This document shows, one piece after another, positions 9,025 through 18,497 of a DNA stretch of 64,000 nucleotides. Source of the DNA: Pontibacter burrus (GTDB lineage Bacteria > Bacteroidota > Bacteroidia > Cytophagales > Hymenobacteraceae); NCBI RefSeq assembly GCF_010686685.1, contig NZ_JAAGWD010000001.1:62001-126000 (forward strand), given 5' to 3'. The translations under genes and the position numbers were made by a program. Under the pieces are notes generated by a model, which had not been told where the DNA came from, did no database searches, and saw only the letters and a program-made list of their open reading frames with translations. Within the stretch, counting starts at the first letter, position 1, and the number at the start of each line of letters is the position of its first letter.

Positions 9025-10686
9025 TTACACACCGCCTTTTGCCAGTTTCTGTGCTCTGTTAAACTGTTTAAGCGCCGTTTGAAACTCCTCATCAGCCTCA
9101 TGCAGCACAGGGTAAAAACCAGTATTACCATACACGCTGCGCGCTATAAAAGCTTTCAGGTTATTTCGGATCAGTTCTTTAGAACGGTTAAACTCCGCTG
9201 CATTGTATTTCACTTCGCTTCGGGTTGCCAGCTTCACCACATCCTGCAGCATTTTATCTGTCACTTCAAACGATTTTCTGAACTGTGCAAACTGCATCTT
9301 CTCCAGTTCCTTTTGGTTCTGCTTATAGTAGGACAGGGCATATTCGCGGAGCACGTTGTTGCTGTATAACTGGCTCAGGTACTCTGAAAAAGCAGAAGTA
9401 TCCTGCGGCACAAAAACATCAGGCATAATACCACCGCCACCATACACCACACGACCGCGGGATGTTTTAAACTTAAGCGAATCCACAAACAGGCTGCTGT
9501 CCGGGTGGAAAAACTCGCCACGCTCGAGGCGGTTCAGCAGATCTTTTCCGTATTCTTTAGTCCCGTTTGCATATGTTTTCTGAATAGAGCGGCCGCTTGG
9601 CGTATAGTACCTCGATATAGTCAGGCGCAGCTCCGATCCATCGTTAAGCGGGATAGGCATTTGCACCAGCCCTTTGCCAAACGAACGGCGCCCAACTATA
9701 AGTCCGCGGTCGTTGTCCTGCACGGCGCCGGCCACAATCTCAGAAGCCGAAGCACTGCCCTCATCCAGCAGAATGATCAGCGGGCCATTTTCGAAATCGC
9801 CTTTGGTGCGGGCGAAGGTTTTAGAGTCGTAACGTGTGCCTTTGCCATCGGTGTAAACCAGCAGCTTGTTACCAGACAGGAACTCATCAGCCATGCGGGT
9901 GGCGTGGTCCATGTAGCCGCCGGGGTTGCCGCGCAGGTCCAGAATAAGCTGGTTCATGCCTTTTTTCTTCAGTCCGGCCAACGCTTCCTTAAACTCATCA
10001 AACGTATGGGCCGAAAAACGGCTTACTTTAATATAACCTGTCTTGTCGTTTACCATGTAGCTCACATCCACCGACACTGTTGGAATCTTATCGCGCTTAA
10101 TAGCAAACGGCAGCAGCTTCTGGTTATCGCGGCGCATGATGTCCAGCTTTACTTCAGAGCCTTTTTTACCGCGCAAACGCTTAAACACACCTTCGTTGGT
10201 AATGCCTGTGCCTGCCACGGTCTCCCCGTTCACTCTTATAATCTTGTCCCCGGCCATTAATCCGGCAGCTTCTGAAGGGCCACCGCTCAGTGGGGTGATC
10301 ACATAAATGGTATCCTTAAAAATGTTGAACTCTACACCGATGCCTTCAAAGTCGCCTTCGAGGTACGAGCGGGCCATGGCCATGTCTTTTGCCGGAATAT
10401 ACGATGTGTGTGGGTCCAGCTTCTCCAGCATCTGGGTTATAGCGTGGTCAGTCAGAGCTTCTATGTTCACGGTATCCACGTAGTCGCGGTCTATGTAGCT
10501 CAGGACGTCGCGAAACTTCAGGTAGCTTTTGGCGGTATCCTGCGGGTTGGTGGTAGACGGTGAAAACGTGTTGGCACCTATCAGCACCCCGGCTGCTAGG
10601 GCCAGTGCAAACAGCAATGGCATCTTTATCTGCATAGGCGAGTTTCGGACTGCTCTCTTTTCCTCGTCTTGTTCCATTTTGCTCAT
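9025..10686 (-). CDS. S41 family C-terminal processing peptidase (CtpA/Prc-like)
   Basis: 553 residues. An N-terminal membrane anchor (MPLLFALALAAGVLIGANTF, about 22-41) places the protease on the periplasmic side. A PDZ domain (GIGVEFNIFKDTIYVITPLSGGPSEAAGL) is followed by the tail-specific protease core. The Ser-Lys dyad is visible as Ser in DEGSASASEI (about 311) and Lys in SFGKGLVQ (about 336). Such enzymes cleave exposed C-termini of envelope proteins. It is a complete family member with a helical C-terminal extension after residue 430. It ends 58 bp before hmgA begins on the same strand. Confidence 0.93.
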   Translation of the reverse strand: MSKMEQDEEKRAVRNSPMQIKMPLLFALALAAGVLIGANTFSPSTTNPQDTAKSYLKFRDVLSYIDRDYVDTVNIEALTDHAITQMLEKLDPHTSYIPAKDMAMARSYLEGDFEGIGVEFNIFKDTIYVITPLSGGPSEAAGLMAGDKIIRVNGETVAGTGITNEGVFKRLRGKKGSEVKLDIMRRDNQKLLPFAIKRDKIPTVSVDVSYMVNDKTGYIKVSRFSAHTFDEFKEALAGLKKKGMNQLILDLRGNPGGYMDHATRMADEFLSGNKLLVYTDGKGTRYDSKTFARTKGDFENGPLIILLDEGSASASEIVAGAVQDNDRGLIVGRRSFGKGLVQMPIPLNDGSELRLTISRYYTPSGRSIQKTYANGTKEYGKDLLNRLERGEFFHPDSSLFVDSLKFKTSRGRVVYGGGGIMPDVFVPQDTSAFSEYLSQLYSNNVLREYALSYYKQNQKELEKMQFAQFRKSFEVTDKMLQDVVKLATRSEVKYNAAEFNRSKELIRNNLKAFIARSVYGNTGFYPVLHEADEEFQTALKQFNRAQKLAKGGV

Positions 10687-10982
10687 AGTTAACTCTTTAA
10701 GTGTGCATTATCCAGTCCAAAAACCGGGCCGGCCATGTCTGTTGCTATAAATATACAGAAGGGCTCCTTATCTATACAAATACAAATTTAACATGGTTGC
10801 GTTCTGCCCCACTACTACAGCTGATGTTATAGTTTAAGAGTTAAGGAGTTTGGGAGTTAGAGAGTCGCAGGAATTGTCTTTCTCCTCTCCAGCATCCTGC
10901 TCCCAGCTATAAACTATATTTTATCGTACAAGAGCGTATATCGTAAAACCAATATTCAACTACCCGCTAAAAACTATAAAAC

Positions 10983-11300
10983 ATGAAAATCACAAAAACA
11001 CTGTTGCCGGCTATAGTAGCTATGGCACCGTTTTTCTTTAGCTGCCAGCAGCAAACCGATGTTGTTGAGTCCGGCACTTACCAGGGCACGATACAGAAAG
11101 TAGAACCGGCCAAAACCGAGATCTACGTAAAAACTGATGATAATAAGGTGCTGGAACTATACTTTACAGAGAATACCACACTTACACACAATGGCGAAAC
11201 CGTACCGTTCGACCACCTGAAACAAGGCGGCAAAGTGGAAGTGGAAGTAGAAAAGACCGGCCAGCGCCTGGACCCTAAAGCTGTAAGAATACTGGAGTAG
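10983..11300 (+). CDS. Small hypothetical lipoprotein
   Basis: 105 residues with a lipobox (APFFFSC, Cys about 21). The mature part looks like a small beta-barrel of the OB or cold-shock-like type: GTYQGTIQKVEPAKTEIYVK and VPFDHLKQGGKVEVEVEKTGQRLDPKAVRILE. It reads like a metal- or ligand-binding periplasmic domain, but I cannot name a family. It lies one base before the DUF2231 gene, so the two form an operon. Confidence 0.75.
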   Translation: MKITKTLLPAIVAMAPFFFSCQQQTDVVESGTYQGTIQKVEPAKTEIYVKTDDNKVLELYFTENTTLTHNGETVPFDHLKQGGKVEVEVEKTGQRLDPKAVRILE

Positions 11301-11301
11301 C

Positions 11302-11796
11302 ATGAACGAGCCAACCTTTTGGCGGACCGAAATCTGGCATCCGCTGAGCGTACATTTCCCGATCGCTATTCTGTTGCTGGCTACGCTGGCTAAAGTTGTA
11401 GCGCTTATAGTTAGGAATGAACAGCGGGCATTCTGGCAGAGGGTTGGCTCTTACCTGCTCTACCTGGGTGTAGTTACGGCCTGGGTGGCAATCTACACCG
11501 GCGACATGGCTGATGGCATTGTATCGCGCAAGCTCTGTGACCCTACCGTTTTAAAAGATCATGAAATAGCAGCTTTTAATGTAGCTTATCTGTTCTCTGC
11601 GGCTACTGCGCTGAACCTGTTGCTTGTTTCAGGCATATTAGCAAAGTGGCCCCGCACTACACAAGCTATAGTTGTGGTGCTCATGTTGGTTGGCTCTAGT
11701 TACCTTACCTACGCCGGGCACCTGGGCGCACAGGTGGTTTATAACCAGGCCGGCGGCGTAAACGTCCCGTCATCCGATTGTGCCGGATTTGAGTAA
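11302..11796 (+). CDS. DUF2231 family membrane protein
   Basis: 164 residues with four predicted membrane helices (about 16-36, 47-65, 88-112 and 117-140). HPLSVHFPIA at the N-terminus and YAGHLGAQVVY at the C-terminus are characteristic of DUF2231; the conserved histidines suggest metal or heme contact, but the function is not established. It starts one base after the stop of the lipoprotein gene, which implies co-translation and a joint role at the envelope. Confidence 0.85.
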   Translation: MNEPTFWRTEIWHPLSVHFPIAILLLATLAKVVALIVRNEQRAFWQRVGSYLLYLGVVTAWVAIYTGDMADGIVSRKLCDPTVLKDHEIAAFNVAYLFSAATALNLLLVSGILAKWPRTTQAIVVVLMLVGSSYLTYAGHLGAQVVYNQAGGVNVPSSDCAGFE

Positions 11797-11883
11797 CGAT
11801 AGCATTGGGAATAAAGTCACCACAAACAGCACTGTCAATGTCTTCCTGACAATCAACTAGTATAAACCAAAAATTTAAATCCT

Positions 11884-11891
11884 TACCTTTG
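11884..11891 (+). promoter_or_regulatory. Possible -7 element of the ruvX-def operon
   Basis: TAccTTTG matches TAnnTTTG exactly and ends 17 bp before the ruvX start, which would give a very short leader. No exact TTTG is seen at the -33 distance. Confidence 0.4.
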
Positions 11892-11908
11892 CCGTACAAA
11901 AGCGAACT

Positions 11909-12328
11909 ATGGGCAGAATACTGGCAATTGATTACGGAACAAAACGCGTAGGACTGGCCGTTACAGATGTGCTACAGATAGTAGCAAACCCGCTGGACAC
12001 GGTACATGCTAAAGATGCGCTGGCCTTTATAAAAGCGTATGTGCAGCGCGAACCCGTAGAAGCTATAGTTATAGGCATGCCGCGCCGCCTATCCGGCGAA
12101 GATTCGGATGCCACGCAGCATGTCGTAGGCTTTATGCGTACCCTACAACGTGAGTTTCCAGCTATACCGGTGCATACTATAGATGAGCGCTTTACATCTA
12201 AAATGGCACAGGCTGCCATGCTGGCCGGCGGACTTAAAAAGAAAGACCGCCAGGATAAAGGCACCGTAGACCGCGTAAGCGCTGCCATTATTTTACAATC
12301 GTACTTAGAGAGCAAAAACATATCATGA
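11909..12328 (+). CDS. ruvX: Putative Holliday junction resolvase RuvX/YqgF
   Basis: 139 residues, the normal family length. The RNase H-like fold is shown by ILAIDYGTKRVGLAVTD (catalytic Asp about 6), VIGMPRRLSGEDS, TIDERFTSKMA (Glu) and KGTVDRVSAAIILQSYL (C-terminal Asp). The family acts in ribosomal RNA processing and perhaps in Holliday junction resolution. Its stop overlaps the def start by four bases (ATGA at 12325), so the two genes are translationally coupled. Confidence 0.93.
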   Translation: MGRILAIDYGTKRVGLAVTDVLQIVANPLDTVHAKDALAFIKAYVQREPVEAIVIGMPRRLSGEDSDATQHVVGFMRTLQREFPAIPVHTIDERFTSKMAQAAMLAGGLKKKDRQDKGTVDRVSAAIILQSYLESKNIS

Positions 12329-12894
12329 TTTACCCTATTGTAGCCTACGGCGACCCTGTCCTGAAAAAGGAAGCAGAAGATATTCCTCAGGATTTCCCGG
12401 ACCTGAAAGAGCTGATCGAAGACATGTACACCACCATGTACCATGCGCACGGCGTTGGCCTGGCAGCTCCGCAGATCGGTAAAAGCATCCGTTTATTTGT
12501 GATCGATTCGGAGCCGATGATGGATGATAAGGACGAAGGCAAAGGCGTGAAAAAAGCGTTTATCAACCCGGAAATTATTGAGGAAGATGGCGAAGAGTGG
12601 GGTTTTGAAGAAGGCTGCCTAAGCATACCGGGTGTGCGCGAAACCGTTTACCGCCCGGAGCGCATCGTGATCAACTATTTTGATGAGGAATGGAACGAGC
12701 ACACCGACACTTATGATGGCATGACCGCCCGCGTTATCCAGCACGAGTACGACCACATCGAAGGCATTCTGTTCACCGACCACCTGAACGGCCTGAAGAA
12801 ACGCCTGATCAAAAATAAGCTGATCAAAATATCAAAAGGCGAAGTAGACGCCGACTATAAAATGAAGTTCCCGGCTGCTGATAAGCGCCGCTAA
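12325..12894 (+). CDS. def: Peptide deformylase
   Basis: 189 residues. All three deformylase motifs are present: GVGLAAPQIG (about 44-53), EEGCLSIPG with the metal-ligand Cys, and QHEYDHIEG with two His ligands and the catalytic Glu. The enzyme removes the formyl group from new N-termini. It is coupled to ruvX through an ATGA overlap and is followed at 20 bp by a perfect terminator. The ruvX-def pairing is a housekeeping arrangement seen in related bacteria. Confidence 0.96.
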   Translation: MIYPIVAYGDPVLKKEAEDIPQDFPDLKELIEDMYTTMYHAHGVGLAAPQIGKSIRLFVIDSEPMMDDKDEGKGVKKAFINPEIIEEDGEEWGFEEGCLSIPGVRETVYRPERIVINYFDEEWNEHTDTYDGMTARVIQHEYDHIEGILFTDHLNGLKKRLIKNKLIKISKGEVDADYKMKFPAADKRR

Positions 12895-12913
12895 ACTATA
12901 ATTTAGAGATATA

Positions 12914-12949
12914 AAAACGGCCTGCTATAGCTTTATAGCAGGCCGTTTT
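12914..12949 (+). terminator. Terminator of ruvX-def
   Basis: A perfect 16-bp stem (aaaacggcctgctata and its complement) with loop gctt (12930-12933) and a T4 end on the plus strand. The loop-proximal arms contain the ctata word. Confidence 0.9.
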
Positions 12950-12994
12950 GGTTCTGGAGGGTAATGCCTTAAGCTGTGTGAAGGCATAAACACC

Positions 12995-13177
12995 TTACAC
13001 ACGACAACAAAAGTAGGTTTTAGGCATTCTTTTAGACACTAAAACAATGAAGTCGCTCTTAATATTCTCTAATACTTCTGCTTCTGCTTTACATCCCTTG
13101 CATGCGCCATAGATCGATCTGAAATGATGTTCTATGCCAACAATATAGTCGGTACCTGAAGCGTAATAATTCAAAAG
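12995..13177 (-). pseudogene. Possible small gene or remnant in the 12.9-13.2 kb gap
   Basis: The 319-bp stretch between def and the next gene holds no clear gene. On the minus strand one frame is open for 60 codons with coding-like composition (GIEHHFRSIYGACKGCKAE, then VLVSKRMPKTYFCC), but it has no ATG, only a possible TTG at 13174. It may be the tail of a decayed gene or a short Cys-containing peptide. No family is recognised. Confidence 0.25.
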
Positions 13178-13213
13178 CTAAGTTGTCAATAAAGAGTTAT
13201 TGTGTCCCGGCTT

Positions 13214-14620
13214 CTATGGCAGAGTATTTATCAGCCCAAAGCAAAGGTTATCTATTTGCTGCATATCAGGGTGAAACGCCGACACATTAGATAGAATTAC
13301 AACCCCTTTCTGTTGGCTGGCATCCAGTATCATAGAAGAAGTATAACCACCTGTGCCGCCATTGTGCCAGTGCAGGCTTTGTCCTGATTTCATTTTTATG
13401 ATATGCCAGCCTAATCCTACTTCCATTTTTTCGTCAACTACAAAGGTCGGTTTCCTGGTAAGAGCCAGTACTTTATCAGACGGCTTAAAGTGTGCGGTCA
13501 TAAAGGTCGCCATATCTTCGGTGGTAGACAGAATTGCGCCGGCGCCGGCAAAAACGCTCATATCCCAATTACTGGTAGGTTTTCCGTCTTTGTCAAGCCC
13601 TGTTACCAGTTTGCCTGCAGCAGCGGTTCTATCGGTAAAAGTGTTTCGCATGTTATACTTTTTAAACACGCGCTTTTGCAGCATATCGCGGTAATCGCTT
13701 TTCTGAGCTAAGCCCAAACTATAACCAAGCAGCCCGGAACCGAGGTTAGAGTATGCGTATGTTTTTTTACCTGTATTACTCAGCGTCAGCTCATCTTTAA
13801 GGTAAGCATGCAGGTTGTTGGCATCGTAGTTTTTATAAGGGTTAGCCTGGTTATCTACTGAAGCCTCGAAATTAGCTGGCATACGAGGCAGGCCCGAGGT
13901 ATGGTTTGCCAGGCTTTCGAAACTCAGGCGGGTGTTGTTGTTAAACGGAAAGCTGAAATAGCGATTAACCTCATCTTCTGGTTTTAGCTTTTTCTGTACG
14001 ATCAGGTCGGCTAACAGGGTAGCAGTAAATACCTTTGTTATGGAGCCAATCTCGAAAACCTTCTGACTGTTAGTAGTAAATTTAACAGTGTCATTCTCTT
14101 TTATAATTCCATAATAAGCAGGCTTGCCATTCTCTACAAAAGCAAAAGCTAACTGCGTGTTCCCCGGAAAGGTCTTTACATGCTCAAAAATAAGGTCGGC
14201 CTGCTGCTTGTTTATCCCGCTCAGTGCATTTACTACATGGTCATAATTTACCTGCTCTGCAACGTACGGTTTAAACTCTATTCCCCTTATGCGGGTGCTT
14301 TCGTTAACCGAAAGGTTTAGTTGCAGCACCCCCTTCTCAAAAGTGGCTTTGTAAGAAGCCATGTTGCCGTTCTTAAAATCGATGAGTTCCGTGCCAGCTA
14401 TGTTGCCGAATTGCGTTTTTAAGCCTGAGAGTACGGTAACAGTTCTGTCGGCAGGCAAAAAAGTTTGCATCTCCTCAGAGAAGGCGTCAAATATCTTACT
14501 GTATTGGCCCGCATTGTAATTTTCTACAAAAGCTGCTACTGCTTGCTTATAGGTATCGTTCTGTGCATGAGTAAGGTTGCTGGCCAGAAGCATCAGCAAG
14601 GCTAAAAACAGCTTTTTCAT
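13214..14620 (-). CDS. Serine hydrolase, class C beta-lactamase-like, with N-terminal DUF3887-like domain
   Basis: 468 residues with a signal peptide (MKKLFLALLMLLASNLTHA). Residues about 22-120 resemble DUF3887 (AFVENYNAGQYSKIFDAF). The beta-lactamase/transpeptidase-like domain follows, with SITK (Ser-x-x-Lys) in GSITKVFTATLLADL, the YSN motif in YAYSNLGSGLLGY, and HNGGTGGY as the third motif. The protein is probably periplasmic. Members act as esterases, D-aminopeptidases or peptidases more often than as real beta-lactamases, so the substrate is open. Monocistronic. Confidence 0.85.
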   Translation of the reverse strand: MKKLFLALLMLLASNLTHAQNDTYKQAVAAFVENYNAGQYSKIFDAFSEEMQTFLPADRTVTVLSGLKTQFGNIAGTELIDFKNGNMASYKATFEKGVLQLNLSVNESTRIRGIEFKPYVAEQVNYDHVVNALSGINKQQADLIFEHVKTFPGNTQLAFAFVENGKPAYYGIIKENDTVKFTTNSQKVFEIGSITKVFTATLLADLIVQKKLKPEDEVNRYFSFPFNNNTRLSFESLANHTSGLPRMPANFEASVDNQANPYKNYDANNLHAYLKDELTLSNTGKKTYAYSNLGSGLLGYSLGLAQKSDYRDMLQKRVFKKYNMRNTFTDRTAAAGKLVTGLDKDGKPTSNWDMSVFAGAGAILSTTEDMATFMTAHFKPSDKVLALTRKPTFVVDEKMEVGLGWHIIKMKSGQSLHWHNGGTGGYTSSMILDASQQKGVVILSNVSAFHPDMQQIDNLCFGLINTLP

Positions 14621-14768
14621 ATTAAGTTTGGGTTAGTTATGTGTCGCACTACTATAGTTTACCTAATACTATAGTAGTCATCAGATACACTCAGCTATAA
14701 ATATAGCATTTTTAGCATTATAATTTTACCTCTAATCACTCTGCCTTAAATTTCCGTAAACCGCAGGT

Positions 14769-15740
14769 ATGGCCCGAACTATAAAAGCTATACTTATACT
14801 GCTGATTTTGCTGATGCCCCTTCGCAGCTATAGTTGGGGTTTCTATGCGCACCAGCGCATAAACCGGCTGGCGGTATTTTCGCTTCCACCCGAAATGGTA
14901 GGCTTCTACAAAAAGCACATCCGCTACATTACCGAAAATGCAGTTAACCCCGACAAACGTCGCTACGCTGTGGAAGGCGAAGCTCCGCGCCACTACATCG
15001 ACCTAGACATGTACGGCGACAGCGCCCTGCATAAAATGCCTCGCCTCTGGCAACAAGCCGTTGAAAAGTATTCCGAAGACACATTGCTGGCCTATGGCAT
15101 TGTGCCCTGGCACATCAACTTTATGAAGTATCAGCTTACACAGGCATTTAAAGAACGGAACCTCGACAAAATTCTGCGACTTTCGGCTGATATCGGTCAT
15201 TACATTGCCGATGCCTGTGTACCACTGCACACTACCAGCAACTATAACGGGCAGCTAACTGGTCAGCGCGGTATCCATGCGTTCTGGGAGTCGCGGTTGC
15301 CGGAGCTGTTTTCGGATAACTATGACTTTTTTGTAGGCCAGGCCAACTATGTCACCAATCCACAACTTCGCGCTTGGGACCTGGTGGCCAGCGCCCACAC
15401 CGCTTTGGACTCTGTGCTACACTTCGAGCGGCAGCTAACCTCAGAGTTTGACGAAGAAAAGAAGTATAGCTTTGAGCTACGAAATAACCTAACCACCCGT
15501 GTCTATTCCCGTGCGTTTTCAGAAGCCTACAGCCGCAAGCTTAACGGACAGGTAGAGCGCCAAATGCGATTAGCTATTCATACTGTCGCCAGTTTTTGGT
15601 ACACTGCCTGGGTAGATGCCGGCCAGCCAAGTTTAGGCACACTCGCCAACACACTTACACCAGAAGAACTCCACCGTTTAGAAATGGAGAAGAAGGACTA
15701 CGAAATGGGGCCACATAAGCTTCGGGAAGAAGGGGATTGA
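14769..15740 (+). CDS. Zinc-dependent phospholipase C-like protein
   Basis: 323 residues with a signal peptide ending near RSYSWG, so the mature protein would start with Trp as in zinc phospholipase C. Metal-ligand candidates include His in WGFYAHQRINRLAV, HYIDLD, HYIADACVPLHTTSNY and GIHAFWESRLPELF. This pattern is typical of the zinc-dependent phospholipase C / S1-P1 nuclease superfamily proteins of Bacteroidota. It is exported and probably acts on phospholipids or phosphate esters; the true substrate is unproven. Confidence 0.82.
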   Translation: MARTIKAILILLILLMPLRSYSWGFYAHQRINRLAVFSLPPEMVGFYKKHIRYITENAVNPDKRRYAVEGEAPRHYIDLDMYGDSALHKMPRLWQQAVEKYSEDTLLAYGIVPWHINFMKYQLTQAFKERNLDKILRLSADIGHYIADACVPLHTTSNYNGQLTGQRGIHAFWESRLPELFSDNYDFFVGQANYVTNPQLRAWDLVASAHTALDSVLHFERQLTSEFDEEKKYSFELRNNLTTRVYSRAFSEAYSRKLNGQVERQMRLAIHTVASFWYTAWVDAGQPSLGTLANTLTPEELHRLEMEKKDYEMGPHKLREEGD

Positions 15741-16543
15741 TGATGTAATGTTATCTGAACCACAGATTAAGCAGGCTTTGGTGAATTTTCAGGATGAAGT
15801 TGTTTGCTATAGTTTTATAGTTAGTGTTGGTCATCCCCCTCCCCCCTTCAAAGGGGGACCTTCAAATGCTACAGCTTCAACTAAAGTTCTATAGTTACGA
15901 ATTAACTCACCCCTACCCCTCCTTATCTAAGGAGGGGAGCTTTTTGTCTATACTATAGTTAGGATTATAGTTCTATAGTTTACGATATTGAGCGGACAGG
16001 TCGCGACCTGTCCCTGCGGAACTTCAGCCACGAAAAGACGATGTAACTATAGCTATAGAATCAAACTATAGGTTAGCTATCGAGTGATTTCAGTCTTTGG
16101 GTTGAGCGCCTTTGACTTGTTGCGGTGGCGCAGCCAACACGAGCGCAGCGAGGGTAGCAAGAAGGCAGAAGCGCGATGCCCGAAGACGAGGCCTCGCGGC
16201 CGTGAGCGCACCAAAGCAAACTATAAAACGATAGGCATGTAGAGCTCCCAGGATTGGTAGTAACTATGAAAGGGTAGCTTGGTTCGAATAGCAACTATAG
16301 CCACTAAAGGACATATAAGATCCTTCACAGCTACGCTGGCTCTCTTCGACTCTCGTCTCGAGAATGCTTAGGATGACCATCGAGTAACTATAGGCTGAGA
16401 TAGATTTCTCGCTACACTCGAAATGACAGAGTTGAAACTACAAGGCAAGCTTACTCGAACCAACAACTATAGCAACATCACCTCACTTTCATGCAACTCT
16501 AAAAACCGCTATATTCGGGCACCTTAAAACAACCTAAACTTCA
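15741..16543. repeat. 800-bp intergenic mosaic of short repeats and palindromes
   Basis: No gene is supported here. The stretch holds two C-rich/G-rich inverted repeats (about 15836-15857, and 15916-15937 with arms cccctcctta, the latter followed by a T5 run and possibly a terminator), a perfect 20-bp palindrome at 15994-16013, a GC-rich tract full of gcg/cgc words (16087-16220), and about ten copies of the ctatagtt/aactatag word. It looks like accumulated dispersed repeat elements rather than a decayed gene. Confidence 0.7.
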
Positions 16544-18124
16544 ATGAACAAATCCAATACCTCACGTCTCAGCTATAGTTTGCTGTGCCTGATGCTGTGT
16601 TTGCTGCTGCAACCGGCAGTAGCCCAAAACAACAATACTGCTGCTACGCTTTCCAAACTCGATGCATATTACCAGAAGGCCCTGAAAGACTGGGATGTGC
16701 CGGGCATGGCTATCGCTATTGTAAAGAATGGTTCTGTGATCTTTGCCAAAGGCTACGGTGTGCTCAACAGTAAAACCGGCGGCCAGGTAGATGCCAACAC
16801 CGTTTTCGGGATTGCATCCAACTCAAAAGCTTATACGTCGGCGGCACTGGCTACGCTTGTGGATGCCGGCAAAATAAAGTGGGATGATAAGGTGAGAAAG
16901 TATGTACCCTACCTGCAGCTATCCAACCCTTATGTTACAGACAACCTGAACATTGAGGACCTGCTGAGCCACCGTTCGGGCTACAGAACATTTAGTGGAG
17001 ACCTGCTGTGGTACAACACCACGTATAGCCGCGAAGACATTATCCGCCGCATGCAGTACTTGGAGCCAACTTATGGGTTCCGGGATGGCTATGGCTACTC
17101 CAACCTTATGTTTGTGCTGGCTGGCCAGGTGATAGAGCAGGTAACCGGCAAAAGCTGGGAGACTTACATAAAAGAAACCTTCTTTCAGCCATTAGGCATG
17201 AACCGCTCCTACACATCTGTAAACGAACTGAAAGGGGTGCAGAACGTGGCATCGCCGCATGGCTTTGATGAGAATGATAAGCCCGTAGCTACTACCTTTA
17301 ATGCATGGGACAACTGGAACCCGGCTGCAGGTATTTTTACCAGCGTAAACCAGCAGGCCCAGTGGATGCGCCTGCACCTGAACCGTGGCACCTACAAAGG
17401 CAAACAGATTTTTAGCGAGAATACAAGCCGCCATATGTGGCAGGCGCATAACCCGATGCCGGTATCTAAAGGGGCCGAGGAGTTTATGCCAAGCACACAT
17501 TTTACAGCTGCCGGCCTGGGCTGGTTTGTGAGCGACTACGAAGGCCGCAAACTGATTTACCACGGTGGCGGACACGAAGGCATGAACAGCCGCACAGTGC
17601 TGGCTCCTGAAGAGAAACTGGGCATTGTGATCCTGACCAACAGCATGAGCAGCATTATGTCGCCGCTGGCAAACTACACCCTCGATCAGTTCTTTGGTGT
17701 GCAGAATGGCCGCGACTGGAGCCAGTTTATGCTTGATGCGGCAGCAAAAGCGAAAAAGGCACAAGCTGATGAGCAGGCAAAAGATCCTAAAGAGAAAGAA
17801 AAGAAAAAGCGCAAAACGCAGCCAACTATGGCGCTGGATGCTTACACCGGCACCTACCACAGCAAACTATATGGCAATGCCATTGTAACTATAAAAGGTG
17901 GCAAGCTGGATATACAACTGGAGCCGGCTCCGGCGCTGGGCGGTACGCTAAACCACTGGCAGCACGATATTTTTGACCTGGACTGGAAAAACGATTATGC
18001 CCTGCTCACTCCTACGCGCGTGCGCTTCCTGGTCGGCGAAGATGGCACGATAAGCCAGATGCGCCTGGATGCCAATAACCCAGACTTCCATTTTGATGAG
18101 CTGAAATTCGAAAAGGTGAAGTAA
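16544..18124 (+). CDS. Serine hydrolase, class C beta-lactamase-like, with C-terminal DUF3471-like domain
   Basis: 526 residues with a signal peptide ending at AVAQ. The catalytic domain shows SNSK (Ser-x-x-Lys) in FGIASNSKAYTSAAL, YSN in YGYSNLMFVLAGQVIEQ, and HGGG in YHGGGHEGMNS. After a Lys-rich linker (about 403-425) the C-terminal domain (LDAYTGTYHSKLYGNAIVTI) fits the DUF3471 module that follows many such hydrolases. Periplasmic esterase or peptidase is the likely role. It shares the fold but not the N-terminal domain with the hydrolase at 13.2-14.6 kb, so it is not a recent duplicate. Confidence 0.87.
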   Translation: MNKSNTSRLSYSLLCLMLCLLLQPAVAQNNNTAATLSKLDAYYQKALKDWDVPGMAIAIVKNGSVIFAKGYGVLNSKTGGQVDANTVFGIASNSKAYTSAALATLVDAGKIKWDDKVRKYVPYLQLSNPYVTDNLNIEDLLSHRSGYRTFSGDLLWYNTTYSREDIIRRMQYLEPTYGFRDGYGYSNLMFVLAGQVIEQVTGKSWETYIKETFFQPLGMNRSYTSVNELKGVQNVASPHGFDENDKPVATTFNAWDNWNPAAGIFTSVNQQAQWMRLHLNRGTYKGKQIFSENTSRHMWQAHNPMPVSKGAEEFMPSTHFTAAGLGWFVSDYEGRKLIYHGGGHEGMNSRTVLAPEEKLGIVILTNSMSSIMSPLANYTLDQFFGVQNGRDWSQFMLDAAAKAKKAQADEQAKDPKEKEKKKRKTQPTMALDAYTGTYHSKLYGNAIVTIKGGKLDIQLEPAPALGGTLNHWQHDIFDLDWKNDYALLTPTRVRFLVGEDGTISQMRLDANNPDFHFDELKFEKVK

Positions 18125-18141
18125 CTATAGTCGATCCTATA

Positions 18142-18177
18142 ATACAAAAGCCGCACTTATAGGTGCGGCTTTTGTAT
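18142..18177 (+). terminator. Terminator of the serine hydrolase gene
   Basis: A perfect 15-bp stem (atacaaaagccgcac with its complement) and a six-base loop, followed by T4, 18 bp after the stop codon. Confidence 0.9.
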
Positions 18178-18196
18178 TTTCTTACTATCGGTTATG

Positions 18197-18292
18197 CTAA
18201 GACACGATTAAGGCAACCGCACTAATCAGTGCAAAGTATCCTGCTATAATCCAGTAAGCTAATTCTTCTTGATTAGGGTAAACTTTTTTCAT
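18197..18292 (-). CDS. Possible 31-residue single-pass membrane peptide
   Basis: An ATG-started frame encodes MKKVYPNQEELAY followed by one hydrophobic helix (WIIAGYFALISAVALIV) and stops. A positively charged start and a single helix are typical of small membrane proteins. It is the only coding candidate in the 469-bp gap between the serine hydrolase and ettA. No homologue can be checked here. Confidence 0.4.
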   Translation of the reverse strand: MKKVYPNQEELAYWIIAGYFALISAVALIVS

Positions 18293-18497
18293 AACAAACT
18301 AAGGTTAATCGTTCAACAACTGATTTATCCCTTTGACTTTCTGTATATTACATTTTACGAGTCATCAGCCGGATATGTTAACACAGGACACAACATTTCT
18401 AAACATTCCGCAAAATTGAAATGCAATTTTTGTTAGTTCAGTACAATTTACATACAGCTATACTTCTATATATCAGTTGATTCGGATTATATTATAA

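Noticed and set aside
16073-16294. 73-codon minus-strand open frame in the repeat-rich gap
   Set aside because: The translation follows a repeat tract and has no start context or family; the region looks non-coding.
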